Program-made: the position numbers and the translations under genes | Part shown: in pieces, positions 36,297 to 47,039 of the stretch | Layout: each line of letters opens with the position of its first letter | Numbering within the stretch: position 1 is the first letter of the stretch | Assembly: GCA_026018925.1 (NCBI GenBank) | Contig: JAKSZU010000009.1 | Location: 73,628,041-73,692,040, forward strand | DNA from: Tupaia tana | Taxonomy: Eukaryota; Chordata; Mammalia; Scandentia; Tupaiidae | Direction: 5' to 3' | Length of the DNA: 64,000 nucleotides | Notes under the pieces: generated by a model | What the model saw: the letters and a program-made list of their open reading frames with translations, nothing else | Told to the model about the DNA's origin: nothing | Database searches by the model: none

Positions 36297-36495
36297 GTGA
36301 TTCAGAGTACTGGTTCTACAATTGCTCTGATTTGAACTCAGGTTCTATTTTTGTTAGTTGTTTGACTTAGGACAAGTTACTTAAGCTTTCAAAGCCTTAT
36401 CTATTAAATGCAGATACAAATATCATCCATGTCATAGTGAGTTCTCAGCAAATATTAGCAATAATAATAATTATTAGCAATAATAATAATTATTA
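36297..36495 (+). mobile_element. MIR relic with tandem AAT-rich end
   Basis: GATTTGAACTCAGGTTCTAT, GACTTAGGACAAGTTACTTA and a terminal AGCAAATATTAGC match MIR order. The end (36454-36500) is a tandem of about 20-bp units built on ATTAGCAATAATAATAATT. Confidence 0.75.
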
Positions 36496-36769
36496 GCAAT
36501 TATTACAAATGTAAAATATAGAGTGTCTTCAAGGTGGTTGAAAGTAGATTCTAATCTATTGGGAGGGGTGGAATTTAAAAAGCTTTCCTAAGGAAAGGTA
36601 GGGGGCAGTTACTTTGGGAAGTCATGCATGAGTAGGAATTAGCTAAACAAAATTTGGTGGATGAGAAAGGTGGAAAAAGGATGAATGTGGCTAGAATTTG
36701 GTAAGTGTAGAAAACTTAAAGGGTCAGAAAATTATGAGATACACTAAAAGATACACTGGGAAAGAAGCT

Positions 36770-36968
36770 AAGATGAAATGTAGTGAAACACAAACATATT
36801 TTACAGTATTTTCAGACACAGTTTGACATGGATTATCCTGCTGAATGTTTCGTGTGAGCACCCTGGCATAAACATTTACTGTACATTTTTCCTTGATGAA
36901 ATCTGTAATATCCAATTGTCCAGAAACTTTCAAAGTCAGTTCAGCTCCAAACTCAATTCTCGTTCCTT
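36770..36968 (-). CDS. Candidate coding exon B, unidentified gene
   Basis: A minus-strand frame (within 36724-36996) reads GTRIEFGAELTLKVSGQLDI and continues TDFIKEKCTVNVYARVLTRN. Composition is protein-like and unlike the L1 or SINE frames. A possible tandem acceptor, AAGAAG, places the exon start at 36968 or 36965. Both choices keep the frame and are phase-compatible with exon A (which ends after codon base 1). Against it: an A run replaces the pyrimidine tract next to the acceptor, and no strong donor is visible. The 3' limit (about 36770) is a guess. I do not recognise the protein; a pseudogene is possible. Confidence 0.35.
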
Positions 36969-37149
36969 CTTTTTTTTTTTTTAAATCCATATACAAGCAA
37001 ATAAATTGTTCCAGTGGAATGCTAAATATTGCTAATTTCTATTATTTACTTACCTGACTAATTATATGTGGATAAAAGACACAATGAAAGGGTATAATAG
37101 ATCAGCTACCTAAGAAAAATGGTCAAATTGCCAGAGTAAATTCAATGGA

Positions 37150-37480
37150 CATGAACAGAAGTGATGACATTGTTTTTAAGTCAATACTTTTCAGAAACAT
37201 TATACATCAAACATGCAAGCGTATGCACATACAACCATATAAACTCACCCTTTTCTCCAATGCATGGAAACTACAGTCTGTTCTTTCAAAGCAATAGTCT
37301 ATTTTATGCCTCAGGACCTTTATACATATTGCTTCCTTTGTCTAGGACATCCTTATCTCCACAAATATACCTTTTTCTCTGATCTTCTTCTCCCCATCCT
37401 CGAAAAACACATATTCCATGTCAAGCAAATTCCCATTTTTCCCTTGAAGACATGTCTTTGAAAGCCTCCAAATATTTCCT
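37150..37480 (+). mobile_element. L2-like relic
   Basis: TGCCTCAGGACCTTTATACA, then TTGCTTCCTTTGTCTAGGAC and later AAGACATGTCTTTGAAAGCC, resembles a known L2-like segment. Diverged. Confidence 0.4.
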
Positions 37481-37499
37481 TCACTCAACCCACTCACTG

Positions 37500-37712
37500 C
37501 CATCATACTCAGTATTATTTATTTTGCCCATGAGAGACGAGCACTCTCAACATGATCCTTATGCTGTGATCCATCCCCAGTCTCAACCAGCCTGGATCAT
37601 AGGTCCCAGGTGTACATGTGGGTGGTATGTACAGGGAAGTCCCAGGATATGAACCCAGGACTTTCCTATGTGGCTTCAGTTGCATTACTACTGCTCTACC
37701 ACCTGTATCCTA
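37500..37712 (-). mobile_element. SINE-D, antisense, old
   Basis: ATCCATCCCCAGTCTCAACC … ATATGAACCCAGGACTTTCC resembles the other SINE-D copies. The GA-rich part is short. Confidence 0.45.
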
Positions 37713-37719
37713 TATTCTA

Positions 37720-38040
37720 TTCTTTTCACATTGATTTCAATGCATTTTTTAGCTGAGCTTCACAACTCTGTGAGATAGTTAAAACTCAGTATTTTAAAAC
37801 CAAGAATAGTGCTGTCATGACACAGATTTAATACAATTTGCAACTGTCAAACTAGCACAGCACTGTCCAATAGGGATTAATGAGTATCAATTATGTTTTC
37901 AAGGTTTAGGTGAACAGAGCAGAATCCAGGTGAAACTCTTGAGGAATCCTATACATACACACACTCAGAACACTGTGAAGGGATAAATAACTCATAATCA
38001 TTGTGGCCAAAATGAGGCTACTGGCAGCTAATTTCATTAT
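37720..38040. other. Unique spacer
   Basis: No gene or clear repeat. Confidence 0.4.
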
Positions 38041-38045
38041 TTCTT

Positions 38046-38250
38046 TTTTTTTAAATAATTACTTTATTTAACGTTATTTATTTATTTTTATTTGACCAGA
38101 GAGGGACAGAGCAAGAGAGATAGAGAGAGAGAAGGAGAGAAAGAGGGAAAGTGAGAAAGCAAGCTGCCAGGTCTGTGACTCGAACTGCAGTCAGCCGTTT
38201 GAGTGGGAGTCAAGCACACTTAACCACCATGCCACCTGCTGGCTCCACCC
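38046..38250 (-). mobile_element. SINE-B, antisense
   Basis: TTATTTGACCAGAGAGGGAC, GA-rich body, GACTCGAACTGCAGTCAGCC (inverted box B), and head end CACCTGCTGGCTCC. One of the better-kept SINE-B copies. Confidence 0.9.
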
Positions 38251-38274
38251 CCCTTTTTTTTAAGAGCTGCATCT

Positions 38275-38402
38275 GTCATTTTTTCCCCATAGCTTATTTT
38301 TTTATTTATTACACATTCAATCACTGTTTTATCATTACATCTCATAAAATGGATTTTCCAGCATGAATACACTGTATATCAGTCCAGCTAAAGGTATTAT
38401 CA
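38275..38402 (-). mobile_element. Short antisense L1 3' end
   Basis: TTATTACACATTCAATCACT … GATTTTCCAGCATGAATACA, as at 59550 and 56215. Confidence 0.65.
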
Positions 38403-38555
38403 TGCATGTTATCCTTACTAGATCATTTTGATTGCTATACAAAATAACTATGGATGAGATAGGGACTTGCTCTCAGCATGGGTGCTAGGATCTTTTCTGT
38501 GCAGTTGTTCTTGTACTGCATTAAGAAAGAGGATAATTTAAATAATCAAAATCAG

Positions 38556-38790
38556 GGGCCAGCAGATAGCATAATGGTTACATCACTGGACTCCCACTTA
38601 GTCTACCATGGTTCAAATCCTAGACCTGGCAACTTAAAAACTCATGCCAGGCACGTGTGTGTGTGCCCAAAAAAACGAGAGGAGAATGGGGGGATTGTGG
38701 CGTGGCCATCTCCCCCAGGGGGGGTGATTTCTCACTTTCTGTCTCTGTCTCTCCAGCGAGTGCATTCTATAGCAAAAAATATCTCTTAAA
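38556..38790 (+). mobile_element. SINE-A-old, sense
   Basis: Head GGGGCCAGCAGATAGCATAA, box B-like GGTTCAAATCC, and end TTCTATAGCAAAAAATATCTC. Short flanking AATCAAAA repeat. Confidence 0.88.
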
Positions 38791-38799
38791 AAATCAAAA

Positions 38800-39655
38800 G
38801 TACTGATTCTGATTAGCTGTGGTAGAGATTAGGTCTAGAGGGAACAAATAATAAAGGAACCCCAGTGGCAATGAGCTTCTATCTAGGGAAATGAACAGAA
38901 AGTGAAAGTAAAAAGATGGAATGTGGGGTTTGGCAGAGAGATCTTTCTTTGACTGAGGTTTTTGTAGTAAAAGCAGTTGATTCTGGACCAAATACTGCCA
39001 TAGGGGTATTTCCCAAATGACTAGTTGTGCTGAGAGAAATTTGTAGCGAAATACTGCTGGCAGCAGGATGGCTAAGGCCTTTCCTTGATACATTATACAC
39101 TCAGTGAACTGCTCTGGCCATACAGAATCCCAGCATTTTGGGGACCAAAGTCAATGCTTTCTTTGGTCAGGAATTTTCACCTTGCTCCTCCTCCCAAATC
39201 TGATATAGATGAAAAGCATCCTGGAGATTCTAACAAGGACTAGAAAAAAGTTGAAGAACATAGAAGTTGACAGTCTCTGTGTTATCTTGTTAGTTTTCAA
39301 CAGCCTCCTTTTAGCATTACATTCAACCATGATACTGTCAACTCAAGCTCAGTGGGAAAAAGTACTGGTAATGTGAAATAAGTCTTACATTATAATATCT
39401 TAATCAAATTTGTTTTGTATAAATTATACTTAATCAGTTTATTTAGCTAGTTCCAGGGCAGACCAAAGTAGGAACATGTCAAATGTTTTACCTGTAAACA
39501 AATTCTCCTTACCAATGACTGAAAAAGAAGACCTGCTGGAGCACACATCAATGATGATACACAGTTCATTTCTATAATGGTTATAAATTCAGGTTGATTA
39601 AATACTTTCTGGCAGATTGATTTCAATCTCTGAAAACAAGGTGGGAGTATTTATC
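38800..39655. other. Unique spacer between candidate exons
   Basis: No recognisable repeat. Minus-strand frames at 38794-39100 overlap each other in two registers and lack a clear exon layout, so I do not call one. If exons A and B are real, this lies in their intron. Confidence 0.35.
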
Positions 39656-39683
39656 ATGATGAATGAATGTTTCTTACGGCTCT

Positions 39684-39939
39684 TTTTTTTTTTTCATAGA
39701 GATTTTTGCTATAGGGCACATTTGCTCGTCAGAGAGACAGAGAGAGACAGAAAGTGAGAAATCACCCCCTGGGGGCATGGCCACACCACGATCCCTTCTC
39801 CTCTACTGTCCTCTCAGGATTTGGGGCATGCATACACATGCACCTGGAATGAGTTTCAAGCCACGAGGTCTAGGACTCGGGCAGTGGTCAGTCATGTATG
39901 AATCCAGCACCTTAATCACTACACCATCTGCTGGCCCTG
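39684..39939 (-). mobile_element. SINE-A, antisense
   Basis: T run, GATTTTTGCTATAGGGCACA, GA body, and inverted head ending CATCTGCTGGCCC. A similar GATGAATRAATRTTTC motif occurs on both sides. Confidence 0.88.
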
Positions 39940-40176
39940 ATGAATAAATATTTCAAAACCAGGATCTTTATTCAAGTAAATGGAATGCACCATATACAAC
40001 AGCCCTAATTCTACCCATTAGACATGTAAATAGAAATGCGTATTATTTTTAGAAGTACAAGTTGAAAAGTAAAAGTAATCTGTTTTTAAAATTGCAAGCA
40101 CATTAGCATCTATGCTCGATGGAAATCATCTAATCTAAGTAGAGCACTGTACTTCTAAAAAAATTTTGAGTGTTGG

Positions 40177-40448
40177 GGGACCAGCAGTTAGCGTAACGGC
40201 TATGTTGCTGGACTCCCATGTAGTTGACCACGGTTCGAGTCCCGGACCCAGTAGCTTAAACTCACACCGGGCAGGTGTGTGTGTGCATGCCCAAGATCCC
40301 GAGAAGAGAATGGAGGAGAAGGGATTGCAGTGTGGCCATCTCCCCTGGGGGGTGATTTCTTGCTTTCTGTCTCTCTGTCTCTCTCTGTCTTTCTGGCGAG
40401 CACACGCGCCCTGTAGCAAAAATCTCTCCAAAAAAAGAAAAAAAAAAC
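40177..40448 (+). mobile_element. SINE-A, subfamily 1
   Basis: Head GGGACCAGCAGTTAGCGTAA, box B-like GGTTCGAGTCC (perfect) and CTTAAACTC. Duplication TTTGAGTGTTGG at 40165-40176 and 40449-40460. Confidence 0.96.
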
Positions 40449-40645
40449 TTTGAGTGTTGGTTCATAATCAAGTTGAGATCAATAGGGTATTGTTCCTTTT
40501 CTAGAGTATGCATAAAATAAACAGGTGACATTAATTCAAGTCTGAGTAGATTATTAAAGTAAAACAATTACAAGTAAGTATCATTATTTGAGAAGTTAAC
40601 ATGGATGTAAGAACTGAATACAAATATCCTAAAAAGTTTACTCAC

Positions 40646-40834
40646 CTATTATGTCATTTTTTTTAAGGTTTGCCAAAATATCACTGGCCTTAAATTTCTC
40701 TGTAATAGGAGAGAGATTCACCATGCGAGGAAGAAAAGCATACCGTGTGTGTGGGTCAATGTACCGAGCATGTTGTTTGCCAATAGAAGTTGGTAACCAT
40801 GGGTGGGCCACACTCTGATGGCCCGGTCTATTTG
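40646..40834 (-). CDS. Candidate coding exon A, unidentified gene
   Basis: Minus-strand 189-bp open segment. The acceptor reads TTTTGCCACCAG at its start (AG at 40836-40835) and the donor reads ATAATAG|GTGAGTAA at its end (GT at 40645-40644), a near-consensus site. It begins and ends after codon base 1, so it is a symmetric 63-codon exon. It reads NRPGHQSVAHPWLPTSIGKQ and continues HARYIDPHTRYAFLPRMVNL, then a Lys-rich helix-like end. It is not part of any repeat I recognise and has no stop until the donor. It could be an exon of a large gene continuing on both sides, or part of an unprocessed pseudogene. No family is recognised. Confidence 0.5.
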
Positions 40835-40849
40835 CTGGTGGCAAAATTT

Positions 40850-41580
40850 TAAAAATTACGAATAGATGTACCGTATTGAATCTTTCAGATTGCTGGAATT
40901 CAATACTGTAAAGATGAATGATTAGCTGAAGATTTTATGATAGCCACTATATTTCAAGGGTCTGAAAAGAGTGCAACCCCAACTTATTTTTCTGTTTATG
41001 TAAATTATTGATGATCTCTATCCTTTCTATAATTTAGTTACCACTAATTCTTCACCCCAATGACTGGATTTCACAGTACTAACTTACTAAGGTAATATAC
41101 ATTATATAATATGGGTAGAATAGGAAGATTTGTACATGTTACTTAACTTTTTTTTTGAATGGGAAATATGACACTTTTCTGGCAAGATTCCTTATATTGA
41201 AAGCATGTTGTTGGACAGCAAGAGAATATATTTCCAACAGCTTAGTTAACTTGGAAATTTAATTATTTAATGTGTTTTAAGTAGTTCCTTATTCACATTA
41301 TTAAACATACTCAGCTGTTTTAGCATTCCACGTTTATGTGATATTCTGTTATAAGGGGACTGGCAATAAGAACATATGATTACCACTGTTTATGACTGAA
41401 TGGAAACTCAATCTAAAACACATTAGGCCATATGCCATGAGAGGTGAGTAGCTGGAGTTTAACATGCTGGTGGAGTGAGATGGCCACTTTGGAACAAGCT
41501 TAGCTGCAGACAATAACACTAGAAGGCAGGTGGTAATGTCCAGGGGATGCAGTGGTAGCTAATAGATGGTAATCAAAGAC
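40850..41580. other. Unique spacer
   Basis: AT-rich DNA upstream (minus sense) of candidate exon A. No repeat recognised. Confidence 0.4.
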
Positions 41581-41584
41581 ATAT

Positions 41585-41895
41585 TGGGGAGGCAATGTCA
41601 GAGGAGGCACTAAAAGGAGAAGGGCTGGGGACAGAAGGGCTGGGAAGGCATAAGGAGTGAGTGAGAAGGGGGCAAAAGGATGGGGGCTTGACCTGGTGAG
41701 AATTGAAGAAAGTGAGGAGGAAATGCAAAGAAAGGAGAAAGGGGGCATGAATGGGATAAGGTGTACAACAGGAAGTATAAGTGGGCTGGGGAAGCCTGAA
41801 TCCACAGTAGGAAGAGAAGAAAGTGAGAAGGCTGAAGTGGGAGGCAATTGGGAAAAGAAGAAGAGAGGTTGAAGGAGGTGGGGGGTATTGTGGAG
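41585..41895. other. Purine-rich, G-rich island
   Basis: About 300 bp with strong G+A bias (many AGAAG, GGGG and GAGG tracts) in an otherwise AT-rich window. It opens several frames, but their translations are low-complexity Lys/Glu/Gly or Ser/Pro/Leu, so I do not call them genes. Confidence 0.6.
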
Positions 41896-41899
41896 GCAA

Positions 41900-42605
41900 C
41901 CAGGTGGTTATTACAATTTTATATATTCCAAGTAAAGAGGATGGATGGCATCTGTGGATAATCTAAATTCTATCAATTTCAGTCATTTATTTAATTTCCA
42001 TTTCTTTGCTCTAGTGAATATAAACAATGTGGCTTCTCAAATCATTTTTGGGCATAGCTAGAATAAATAAATCATATATGTAAAAATGTATTAATAATTA
42101 TAACTCTTCCACTATTGATGTGCCATCTTATGAAAGAGGTATAATTAAGATTAAGCAATGAGATAATTAGCAATGGCATGTAGCCACCTGGTTGAGAGTA
42201 GTGGTGGTTACTGAACAGACTGGTATTATGGCTATCTTTAAGATGTTGGAAAGGGTGCTTCTTTTTCTGAAATACACCTTGAATTTGTGATAAGATGATC
42301 ATCAGAAAGTCAGTAGCATAGTCCCAAATGGTAAAACAAAACAAAACAAAACAAAAATCATAAAAGGCAGGATGTAAGAAGCATTATCACCTCTCACTTT
42401 AAGAAAATATTTTCAACATCAGTATTTATTATATCTGTACATATAGCATGTTTATTTCTGTGATATTGAATATGAATATTACATTTTACCAAACACACAT
42501 TTTATCCACATGTATTTCAAAGAAAAGGAATTTAAGAGTATCAAATAGTGATTTTTTAATTCATCTTGCATAATAGGTAACTGAAGGTGAATAAAATATA
42601 TTTTT
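41900..42605. other. Unique spacer
   Basis: No gene; a short AAAAC tandem lies near 42334-42355. Confidence 0.4.
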
Positions 42606-42623
42606 AAAAAGTAAATCATTTCT

Positions 42624-42864
42624 GGGAACCAGCAGTTAGCGTAATGGCTATGTCGCTGGACTCCCACGTAGTTGACCAAGGTTCGCGTCCCGGACCTGGT
42701 GGCTTAAAACTTGTGCGTGTGTGCCCAAGATCCCGAGAGGAGAATGGAGGAGAAGGGATTGTGGCATGACCATCCCCCCGGGGGGTGATTTCTTGCTTTC
42801 TGTCTCTCTGTCTCTCTCTGTCTGGCGAGCACACGCGCCCTATAGCAAAAACCTCTCCAAAAAA
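42624..42864 (+). mobile_element. SINE-A, subfamily 2, first of a tandem pair
   Basis: Head GGGAACCAGCAGTTAGCGTA, box B-like GGTTCGCGTCC and CTTAAAACT. Flanked by AAAAGTAAATCATTTCT (42607-42623) and AAAAGTAAGTCATTTCT (42865-42881). Confidence 0.96.
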
Positions 42865-42881
42865 AAAAGTAAGTCATTTCT

Positions 42882-43148
42882 CAGGCCAGCAGGTGAAGTA
42901 GTGGTTATGTCGCTGGACTCCCACATGGTTGACTGCAGTTCAAGTTCTGGACCTGGTGGCTTGAAAATCACACTGGGCATGTGTGCGCACATGCTCCTTA
43001 TTCTCCCAGGAGAAGAATAAATGAGAAGGGATTGTAGCATGCCCATCTCCTTGGGGGGTGATTTCTCACTTTCCCTCTCACTGTCTCTGTCTCTCTTTCT
43101 CTCTTTCTGGCGAGTGCACATGCTCTATGTCAAAAATCTCTTAAAAAT
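42882..43148 (+). mobile_element. SINE-A-old, second of a tandem pair
   Basis: Head CAGGCCAGCAGGTGAAGTAG, box B-like AGTTCAAGTTC, and end CAAAAATCTCTTAAAAATAA. It shares the middle target copy with the preceding SINE and ends at AAAAGTATATTATTTCT (43149-43165). Confidence 0.93.
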
Positions 43149-43169
43149 AAAAGTATATTATTTCTTTGC

Positions 43170-43496
43170 CATTTAATAAAGCAACTTAAGGTTTACTGTG
43201 GCCACATGCAAGTAACACATATAAAGTTTAAAGCATCTAGATTTGGATGTGCTTATTTCTGAGGTTATCCAACAAAGTCTATTTATGTGAAAGGGATGAC
43301 CCTGAAGTATAGCATATCAGTGTAATCACTCTGCGCCTCCCATTTGTAGATGTGCTGCTATATTGTAGGAAATGTGTTACTTGTGCAGCACAGACACTCT
43401 GGAAGGGCAGTGACTCAGTATGTTAGTGAAAGGGAAAAATCAGGTGACATAATAGGCTATTGCTAAAAAGGATTTGAGGTATTCATACATAATTAG
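43170..43496. other. Unique spacer
   Basis: No gene or clear repeat. Confidence 0.4.
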
Positions 43497-43510
43497 CACA
43501 CCCTACCCCT

Positions 43511-43783
43511 GGGACCAGCAGTTAGCGTAATGGCTATGTTGCTGGACTCCCATGTGTTCGACCATGGTTTGAGTCCTGGACCTGGTGGCTTAAACTCATG
43601 CTGAGCACATGTACATGCATGCCCAAGATCCCAAAATGAAAAATGAGGAGAAGGGATTGCGGCATGGCCATACCCCCTGGGGGTGATTTCTCGTTTTCTG
43701 TCTCTCTGTCTCTCTCTGTCTTTCTGGCGAGCATGCACACCCTATAGCAAAAACCTCTCCAAAAAAGAAAAAAGAAAGAAAAA
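43511..43783 (+). mobile_element. SINE-A, subfamily 1
   Basis: Head GGGACCAGCAGTTAGCGTAA, box B-like GGTTTGAGTCC and CTTAAACTC. The flanks CACACCCTACCCCT and ACACTCTACCCCT are near-duplicates. Confidence 0.94.
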
Positions 43784-43915
43784 ACACTCTACCCCTAACC
43801 AAAGTAATGGGCTAGTATGGTCACAAGGTTTCCTCCCCTTTAAATATGCTCCTATGGGTCTTAAAAATGCCCTTCTGCAAAATCTATTCTTTGAATTTCC
43901 CTACTCTGCCTTTAA

Positions 43916-43918
<3 letters not shown>

Positions 43919-43964
<46 letters not shown>

Positions 43965-44199
43965 CTTTTTTGCTATAGGGCATGTGTGCTCACCAGAAAG
44001 ACAGAGAGACAGAAAGTGAGAAATCATCCCCCGGGGGGCATGGCCACGCCACAATCTCTTCTCCTCCATTCTCCTCTTGGGATCTTGGGAACACACGCAC
44101 ACGCGCCTGACGTGAGTTTAAGCCACTGGGTCCAGGACTTGAACCACGGTCGACTACGTGGCAGTCCAGCGACATAGCCATTACGCCGTCTGCTGGCCC
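43919..44199 (-). mobile_element. SINE-A, antisense, with (CT)n at its tail side
   Basis: CT run 43919-43959, TTTTGCTATAGGGCATGTGT, GA body, and inverted head ending CCGTCTGCTGGCCC. The flanks share a TTAACACTCTCT-like motif. Confidence 0.9.
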
Positions 44200-45255
44200 A
44201 CCCTTAACTCTCTTAACATAACTCTCCACTATTGCTCAAAATCTGTACATGTATGGGCTGTGTTTCCTTTCTTCTGGCTTGTTTAATGTCTTTTTCTTAT
44301 AAGTCAGGTTTATGGAGGAGTACTTTTTGTACAATAAAACAAACAATTTTTAGGGTACTGTTCTATATGTTTTGATAAACACATAGTCATGAATCCACAA
44401 CTATGGAAGATTTTTATCACCCCTCAAAACTTCTGACCCTTTGAACAAAACTCTTCTCCTTTACTTCTAGCTCTTGGTAACCATTAATCTGTTTTCTATC
44501 CCTAGTTTGCCTTTTCTAAGATGCCATACAAAAGGAATCATAGAATATGAACCTTTTTGAGGCTTGAAACAAACATGTATTTGAAATTCATCCATGTTGT
44601 TGCAGATAACAGTGGTTCTTTCCTTTTTATTGTTTAGTAATATTCTTTGAATTAATGTTCCACACTTTGTAAATCCATTTTCTAGTTGAAGAGCATTTTG
44701 ATTTCAGACATTATTAAAGCTGCTATACACATTTACATAGACACTGTGTGAACATACATTTTCATTCCCATGGGAGTGGGATGTTAGGTTATATAACTAT
44801 ACTTTTAATTTTGTATGAAACAGCCAAACTTTTCCATAGTGGATATACCATTTTGTATTACTACTAGCAATGAATGAGAATTCCTGTTGACACACATTCT
44901 CTTCAACAGTTCTTATAGTCAGGTTTTTATTGTTTGATTGGTTTTTAGTCATTCCAATAGATACATCATGGTATGTTATTGTAGTTTTAACATGGATTTC
45001 CCTAAGAGCTGATGATGTTCAATATTTTTTCATTTTTTTAAACTCCTATTCATATATCTTCTTTGGTGGAGTAGCTGTTCAAATTGTTTGCACAATTTAA
45101 CAAATGCTTTTCTTTCTGTTATTGGATTTTGAGCATTCTTGATATATTTGCTTTGAGTTTCATTGGCTCTTCTTTTTATACTTCCTTATGGTAGAATTTT
45201 AAGGTATTGATTCAAGATATTTCTTCTTTTCCAATATAAGCATTTGACACTATTG

Positions 45256-45292
45256 ATTTCTCTCTAAGCACTGATTTTGCTTAGAGAGAAAT
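45256..45292. repeat. Perfect 15-bp hairpin
   Basis: Arms ATTTCTCTCTAAGCA (45256-45270) and TGCTTAGAGAGAAAT (45278-45292) around a 7-base loop, within the old L1 piece. Confidence 0.9.
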
Positions 45293-45349
45293 TTTCTTCC
45301 AGTTTTGATGCCTTTGTTTCATTTTTACTCAGTAAAAATATATATTTTT

Positions 45350-45602
45350 AAAATTTTGCCACAAGGGTCATGCAATTGCAAGAGAGACAGAGAGAAAAAG
45401 AGAGAGAAAGAAAGTGAAAAAGCACTCCTCCCGTAGGGAATAATCACACCATAATCTCTTCATTCCTCCCTCCTTTCAGGATTTTGGGCACACGTGCACA
45501 TATGCCTAGCATGTTTCTGAAACAGCCAGGTATAGGACTCAAACTGCAAGGTCAACCATATGGAACTCAGCTGCTTTAACCATCATGACATCAGCTGGCC
45601 CT
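45350..45602 (-). mobile_element. SINE-A-old, antisense
   Basis: TTTTGCCACAAGGGTCATGC, GA body, and inverted head ending GACATCAGCTGGCCC. Confidence 0.8.
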
Positions 45603-46199
45603 AAAGTATTTTTAAACTTTCTTTTTAAAATTGTATGTTTTCTTTGTGATATCCCTTGTAATCATTGAGCTATTTGAGAGTTGTGTTAATTTTAAAATAT
45701 TTGGTGATTTTCCATATATCTTTTTGTTACTGATTTCAAATTTAATTCTGTTGTGACCTGAGAACAAGCTTTATATAATTTCATATATTTTAATGTGTTA
45801 AGATTTGGTTTATGATCTGCATTATGCTCTATCTTTGTGAATATTCCATGTGTTCTCAAAAAGCGTGTATATCTTTTGCTATTGGTTGCAGGTATTCTGT
45901 AAATGTCAATCAGTTCAATTTGGTAGAGGGAGTTATTTGGATCTTCTGTATTCTTAATGATTTTCTGTCTTGTTTGTTTAATCTACTACTGAGAGAAGAG
46001 TGTTAAAGTAGCCTACTACAATTGTGGATTTGTCTATTTCTCCTTTCAATTTATAAGATTTTGCTTCATATCATGAAATTTTGTTGCATATGCATCTACA
46101 TTTAGGATTAGTTTTTATATTTGATAAATTGGCCTTTTAATCTTTATGTAATGCCCCCTCTTTATCCCTGGTAATATTGCTTAATTTTTTTAAGTTTAT

Positions 46200-46452
46200 T
46201 TTCTTTCTTTCATTTTTTTTTATTTGCCAGAGGGAGTGTGTGCTTGCCAAGGAGAGAGAGAAAGAGAGAAAACCTCCCAGTGGGATGTGATTACACCATA
46301 ATCCATTATCTTCCATTTCTCTATCCTGTCAGAATTCTGGGCATGTATACACGTGCTCCTGGCATGTTTTTGAAGCTGCAGGGGCTGGGATATGAACCAT
46401 ACAGTTATCTATGTGGGATTTAGTTCTCTCAACCCTTAGGCCATGGGGCTAG
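46200..46452 (-). mobile_element. SINE-A-old, antisense
   Basis: TTTGCCAGAGGGAGTGTGTG, body with GGGCATGTATACACGTGCTC, and head ending CCATGGGGCTAG. Confidence 0.75.
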
Positions 46453-46454
46453 TT

Positions 46455-46672
46455 GTTTATTTTTTGAAAGAGAGAGAAAGAGGTACAGGGTCTTGCTGCA
46501 TCCACCATTATCCCACCATTATCCTTCTCTTAGCTTCTAAGCCAGCCAGGATCATAAGTGTACATGGGTATGCCTGATGTGTTCAGATCAAACTAGGATC
46601 TGGACTTAGGCCTCTCATATGGCTCCATTATCATGCAGCAGCATCCTTCCACTTACACCACTGTGGCTGGGT
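46455..46672 (-). mobile_element. SINE-D, antisense
   Basis: GA-rich start, AGCCAGCCAGGATCATAAGT, ACTAGGATCTGGACTTAGGC and CACCACTGTGGCTGGG. Best preserved of the four SINE-D copies. Confidence 0.5.
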
Positions 46673-46680
46673 CAACGTTG

Positions 46681-46970
46681 CTTGTTTTTTTTTTTTTTGT
46701 TTGTTTGTTTTTGTTTGTTTGTTTGTTTTGAGAGGATTTTGCTATAGGATGCGTGCACTCGCCAGAAAGACAGAGAGAAAGAAAGCGAGAAATAACCACC
46801 CAGAGGGGTTGGCCATGCCGCAATTCCTTCTCCTCCATTCTCCTCTCAGGATCTTGGGCATTTATGGACATGTGCTCGACATGAGTTTAAGCCACCGGGT
46901 CTGGGACTTGAATCGCGGTCGGCTACATGGGAGTTCAGTGACATAGCCATTATGCTAACTGCTGGTCCCC
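46681..46970 (-). mobile_element. SINE-A, subfamily 1, with GTTT-rich tail
   Basis: Tail of T and GTTT units, GATTTTGCTATAGGATGCGT, inverted box B GGACTTGAATC, and head ending AACTGCTGGTCCCC. Confidence 0.93.
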
Positions 46971-47039
46971 GTGTTGTTTGTTTTGATGTTGAATTTGTCT
47001 GATTATTATGTAGTCTCTCCAGGTTTGTTTTGATTATAG

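Larger units (their letters stand above)
44290..46190 (-). mobile_element. Older antisense L1 piece with SINE insertion
   Basis: Order by eye: 3'-side sequence (AAAGGAATCATAGAATATGA, ATTCATCCATGTTGTTGCAG, CATTGCTAGTAGTAATACAA on the other strand), then endonuclease-side sequence (GTGACCTGAGAACAAGCTTT, AATGCCCCCTCTTTATCCCTG). More diverged than L1-a to L1-c. Middle parts are missing. Confidence 0.75.

Noticed and set aside
38794-39100. Possible third exon between exons A and B
   Set aside because: Two overlapping minus-strand frames, neither with convincing acceptor and donor sites in a phase that fits.
41500-41899. Overlapping open frames of 108-115 codons
   Set aside because: They follow from purine bias; translations are low-complexity with no motif or splice sites.
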